A stretch of DNA of 64,000 nt from NCBI GenBank assembly GCA_036365455.1, contig JAWQUS010000009.1, positions 5,486,001-5,550,000 of the forward strand. Direction: 5' to 3'. A model generated the notes under the pieces. The model did not search any database, was not told where the DNA came from, and saw only the letters and a list, made by a program, of their open reading frames with translations. Origin of the DNA: Macrosoma leucophasiata (Eukaryota; Arthropoda; Insecta; Lepidoptera; Hedylidae). Positions 62,047 through 64,000 of the stretch are shown here, piece by piece (the stretch's first letter is position 1; the number at the start of each line of letters is the position of its first letter). The translations under genes were made by a program, and so were the position numbers.

Positions 62047-63862
62047 CTTTTTTAAATGACATAGTCCGAAAGTAGATAACCTGGAAATTAAATGTAAGTA
62101 TAGTCAAAAAAAAATCGGTGCATTATTGTACCGAAGAGTTCTTAAAATAAAAAAGTGAAAAAAGAGAGATTCAGTTAAAAAATATAATAACACTTCGATT
62201 CTTTGTACAAAGCCCAATATCTTATATTTACAAATACGCAATACTAACGAAGATATTTTAAGATTTCTGGAATTCATCATTGATTTCGTAGGTGTATTAG
62301 CGTATGACGTTACAAACAAGACGACATTTACTAACATTTCCTATACTTTTTTAAATTACATTAAAATATAAGTCAAATACCCTATTATAGTAAAGACACA
62401 ATAACAAGTAAAAAAATAGTAACTTGGTAAAGGAGACGTTCCAATAGGTATGGAGCTTGGGTCCGCACCTTGTACACTATATTAAGAGAAGAAGCATAAA
62501 ATACTAAACCATTATCAGCTATTCAAATCGTTTATTACACCTTCAATTAATTGTCGTAAATATATTTCAAAAACAAGAATATCATAGTAACAATATGGTG
62601 ACATATTGTTGTCATACAAAAATTACATAAATTAAACATTTTCGACAAAAAAAACAACGATTCAAATTATTTTTGAGTATTTTCCATGATTCTACGTATT
62701 TTTCTCTATCTTTTGATACAGTGTACAAGGTACGGGCCCAACCCGTACGTGGGCCTTGTCCTTTATAAAAGGAAATATAAAAATATAGTCAGAGTAACTA
62801 TCCCACTAGAAGAAATTACTATTTGCACGAAAAAGATTATCACAAAGGTTGTGCGCAAGAAGCGTGTTTAAAAGATATAATAAGATAGAGCAATATAACT
62901 TAAATAGTAGGTAATTAAATTAAAGACTGTACCTCGGCGATCATTTCATGAAAAACTTGATGAGATTCTCTATACCTACATATAGTCAGTCAGTTTGCAA
63001 ATGAGATTTTAGGAGTCATTACAGCAATTTTGTCTGCAAGATGTAGGATAGTAGCAACACAATTAGAATTTAATTACGACAACTTGTTTATATACCTACC
63101 TGAAGCAAACAGTGCACAGATATACGGGATATCCCGTATACAAAGGAGTGTTAACTAATTTTATTTTATAAGTTAGAAATTCTACCAAGGATTTTATTCG
63201 ATACGATCTTATTAAGCACATTTATTTGTTATTTGTGTGTAGTTGAATGCGTAGATATCTATTATTCAGATAAGAAACACAACTTTTGTATTTCGGTCAA
63301 CTTGTTTGAAACCATCGATATAAATATAATATTTATATATTTGTTGGGAATAACTCAACTCTATCCGTATCTAACCTCAATATGGGATCATAACAAAATC
63401 GCAATAAAAATGCGTATCAATAAAATCCCAAAACGTGTCCAAAAATTTGACACCTCAGAATTGACAGCTTATAAGAAGCGCATAACGCGAATGAAAAAAA
63501 TGTGTAACTTTTTTTTTTCAATATGGCATAGTAGTCCGGCCGAAAAGTTATTTGCAACCGATCTCTTTCAGAATCGAAAAGCTTAAGGTTTCCTCGTTAT
63601 CTATAAGACTTTTTAAAAATAAAGATAAAGATAATTTTGTTCTATTTCGATACAAATGGAGAATAATTACGAAATTTCTCACGTGAAGTAGCAATAAAAA
63701 CCACGTCGTAAGTTACTCAACAGATGCTTTCTTCGGCAAAATCAATTTGGAAGTAGCCAGGTACATTCACAGCACCATAATGAAGAATAAAAGGATAGTA
63801 GTCACACATCGTACACAGTAATTTATACAAACCAGCAAAACGAATTTGCAGTTCCGACCGAA
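62047..63862. other. AT-rich; possibly 3' UTR of a minus-strand gene
   Basis: No convincing coding region. The 117-codon frame (63233-63586) and the 61-codon frame (62686-62871) have no domain I recognise. A compact foldback lies at about 62727-62762 (TACGGG with CCCGTA, inside CAAGG with CCTTG). On the minus strand, AATAAA occurs at about 62530 and could end the gene at 63863. Confidence 0.35.
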
Positions 63863-64000
63863 TCAGAACAATTCGACGAGTTTCTTCTTTAGGTACTCTT
63901 TGAGAGGCGCGTAATAATGGTGACGGAGGGAGACCAGCTCGGGCTTCCGTTTGAGGGGGCGAAGCGGGGGCCAGTCCGTCTCGAAGAGCAAGAGGGCGGC
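63863..64000 (-). CDS. C-terminal exon of an unidentified gene (cut by window edge)
   Basis: Reading from the window edge, 45 codons are open and end in TGA (63863-63865). The peptide contains LLFETDWPPLRPLKRKPEL, then LRHHYYAPLKEYLKKK, and ends LVELF. The coding part is GC-rich with C/G-ending codons while the DNA after the stop is AT-rich, the contrast seen at the other host genes. It has no repeat match in the window. I cannot name the family; the fragment looks like the end of a conserved, basic, soluble protein. Confidence 0.55.
   Translation of the reverse strand, partial: AALLLFETDWPPLRPLKRKPELVSLRHHYYAPLKEYLKKKLVELF

Noticed and set aside
63233..63586. 117-codon plus-strand ORF as a host gene
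   Set aside because: AT-rich codons, no domain, no clear start context or signals; could equally be chance in AT-rich DNA.

Overview
The window looks like nuclear DNA of a moth or butterfly. Host genes are spliced with GT-AG introns, the background is AT-rich, and most of the sequence consists of interspersed repeats typical of Lepidoptera: tRNA-headed SINEs, RTE/CR1-type LINE tails, a mariner, MITEs and an LTR element. There is no sign of bacterial or organellar DNA. Species cannot be fixed from sequence alone.

Region by region: (1) 1-7 kb carries a LINE of the CR1/L2 group with both ORFs open (ORF1 2232-3008, ORF2 3559-6483) and an AAAT-type tail near 6921. (2) 7-29 kb is gene-poor and dense in repeats: about ten copies of one roughly 280-bp A-tailed family (called family B here), several copies of a tRNA-headed SINE (SINE A), two 5S-rRNA-derived SINEs with their own target duplications, a hAT-like MITE packed with TATCGATA, Tc1/mariner-type MITEs, a fresh 200-bp tandem duplication and an internally deleted mariner. 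(3) 30.5-36.5 kb is a full-length LOA-type LINE. It is bounded by a 10-bp target duplication, and an empty relative of its target lies at 26.7-27.1 kb. (4) 37-41.5 kb has no recognised gene but holds hairpins, a GCTACG minisatellite and a foldback element. (5) 41566-46215 is an intact Copia element with two identical 163-bp LTRs, GTTAT target duplications and one 1402-codon gag-pol ORF, inserted into a family B copy. (6) 48171-55124 is a five-exon NUDT19-like CoA diphosphatase gene. Ninety-three bases after its stop, on the same strand, the intronless OSR1/SPAK-type kinase gene (frayed) begins (55218-56768). (7) 58-64 kb is AT-rich with SINEs and a nested MITE. The last 138 bases are the end of a minus-strand coding exon of unknown function.

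Functionally, only two complete cellular genes are visible. One is a Nudix enzyme predicted to cleave CoA or acyl-CoA. The other is a WNK-activated kinase that controls cation-chloride cotransport. Their tight head-to-tail spacing, with no poly(A) signal between them, is the most interesting host-gene arrangement. Everything else is mobile DNA, some apparently young enough to be active (Copia, perhaps the CR1-group and LOA LINEs), with several nested insertions that give a relative order of events.
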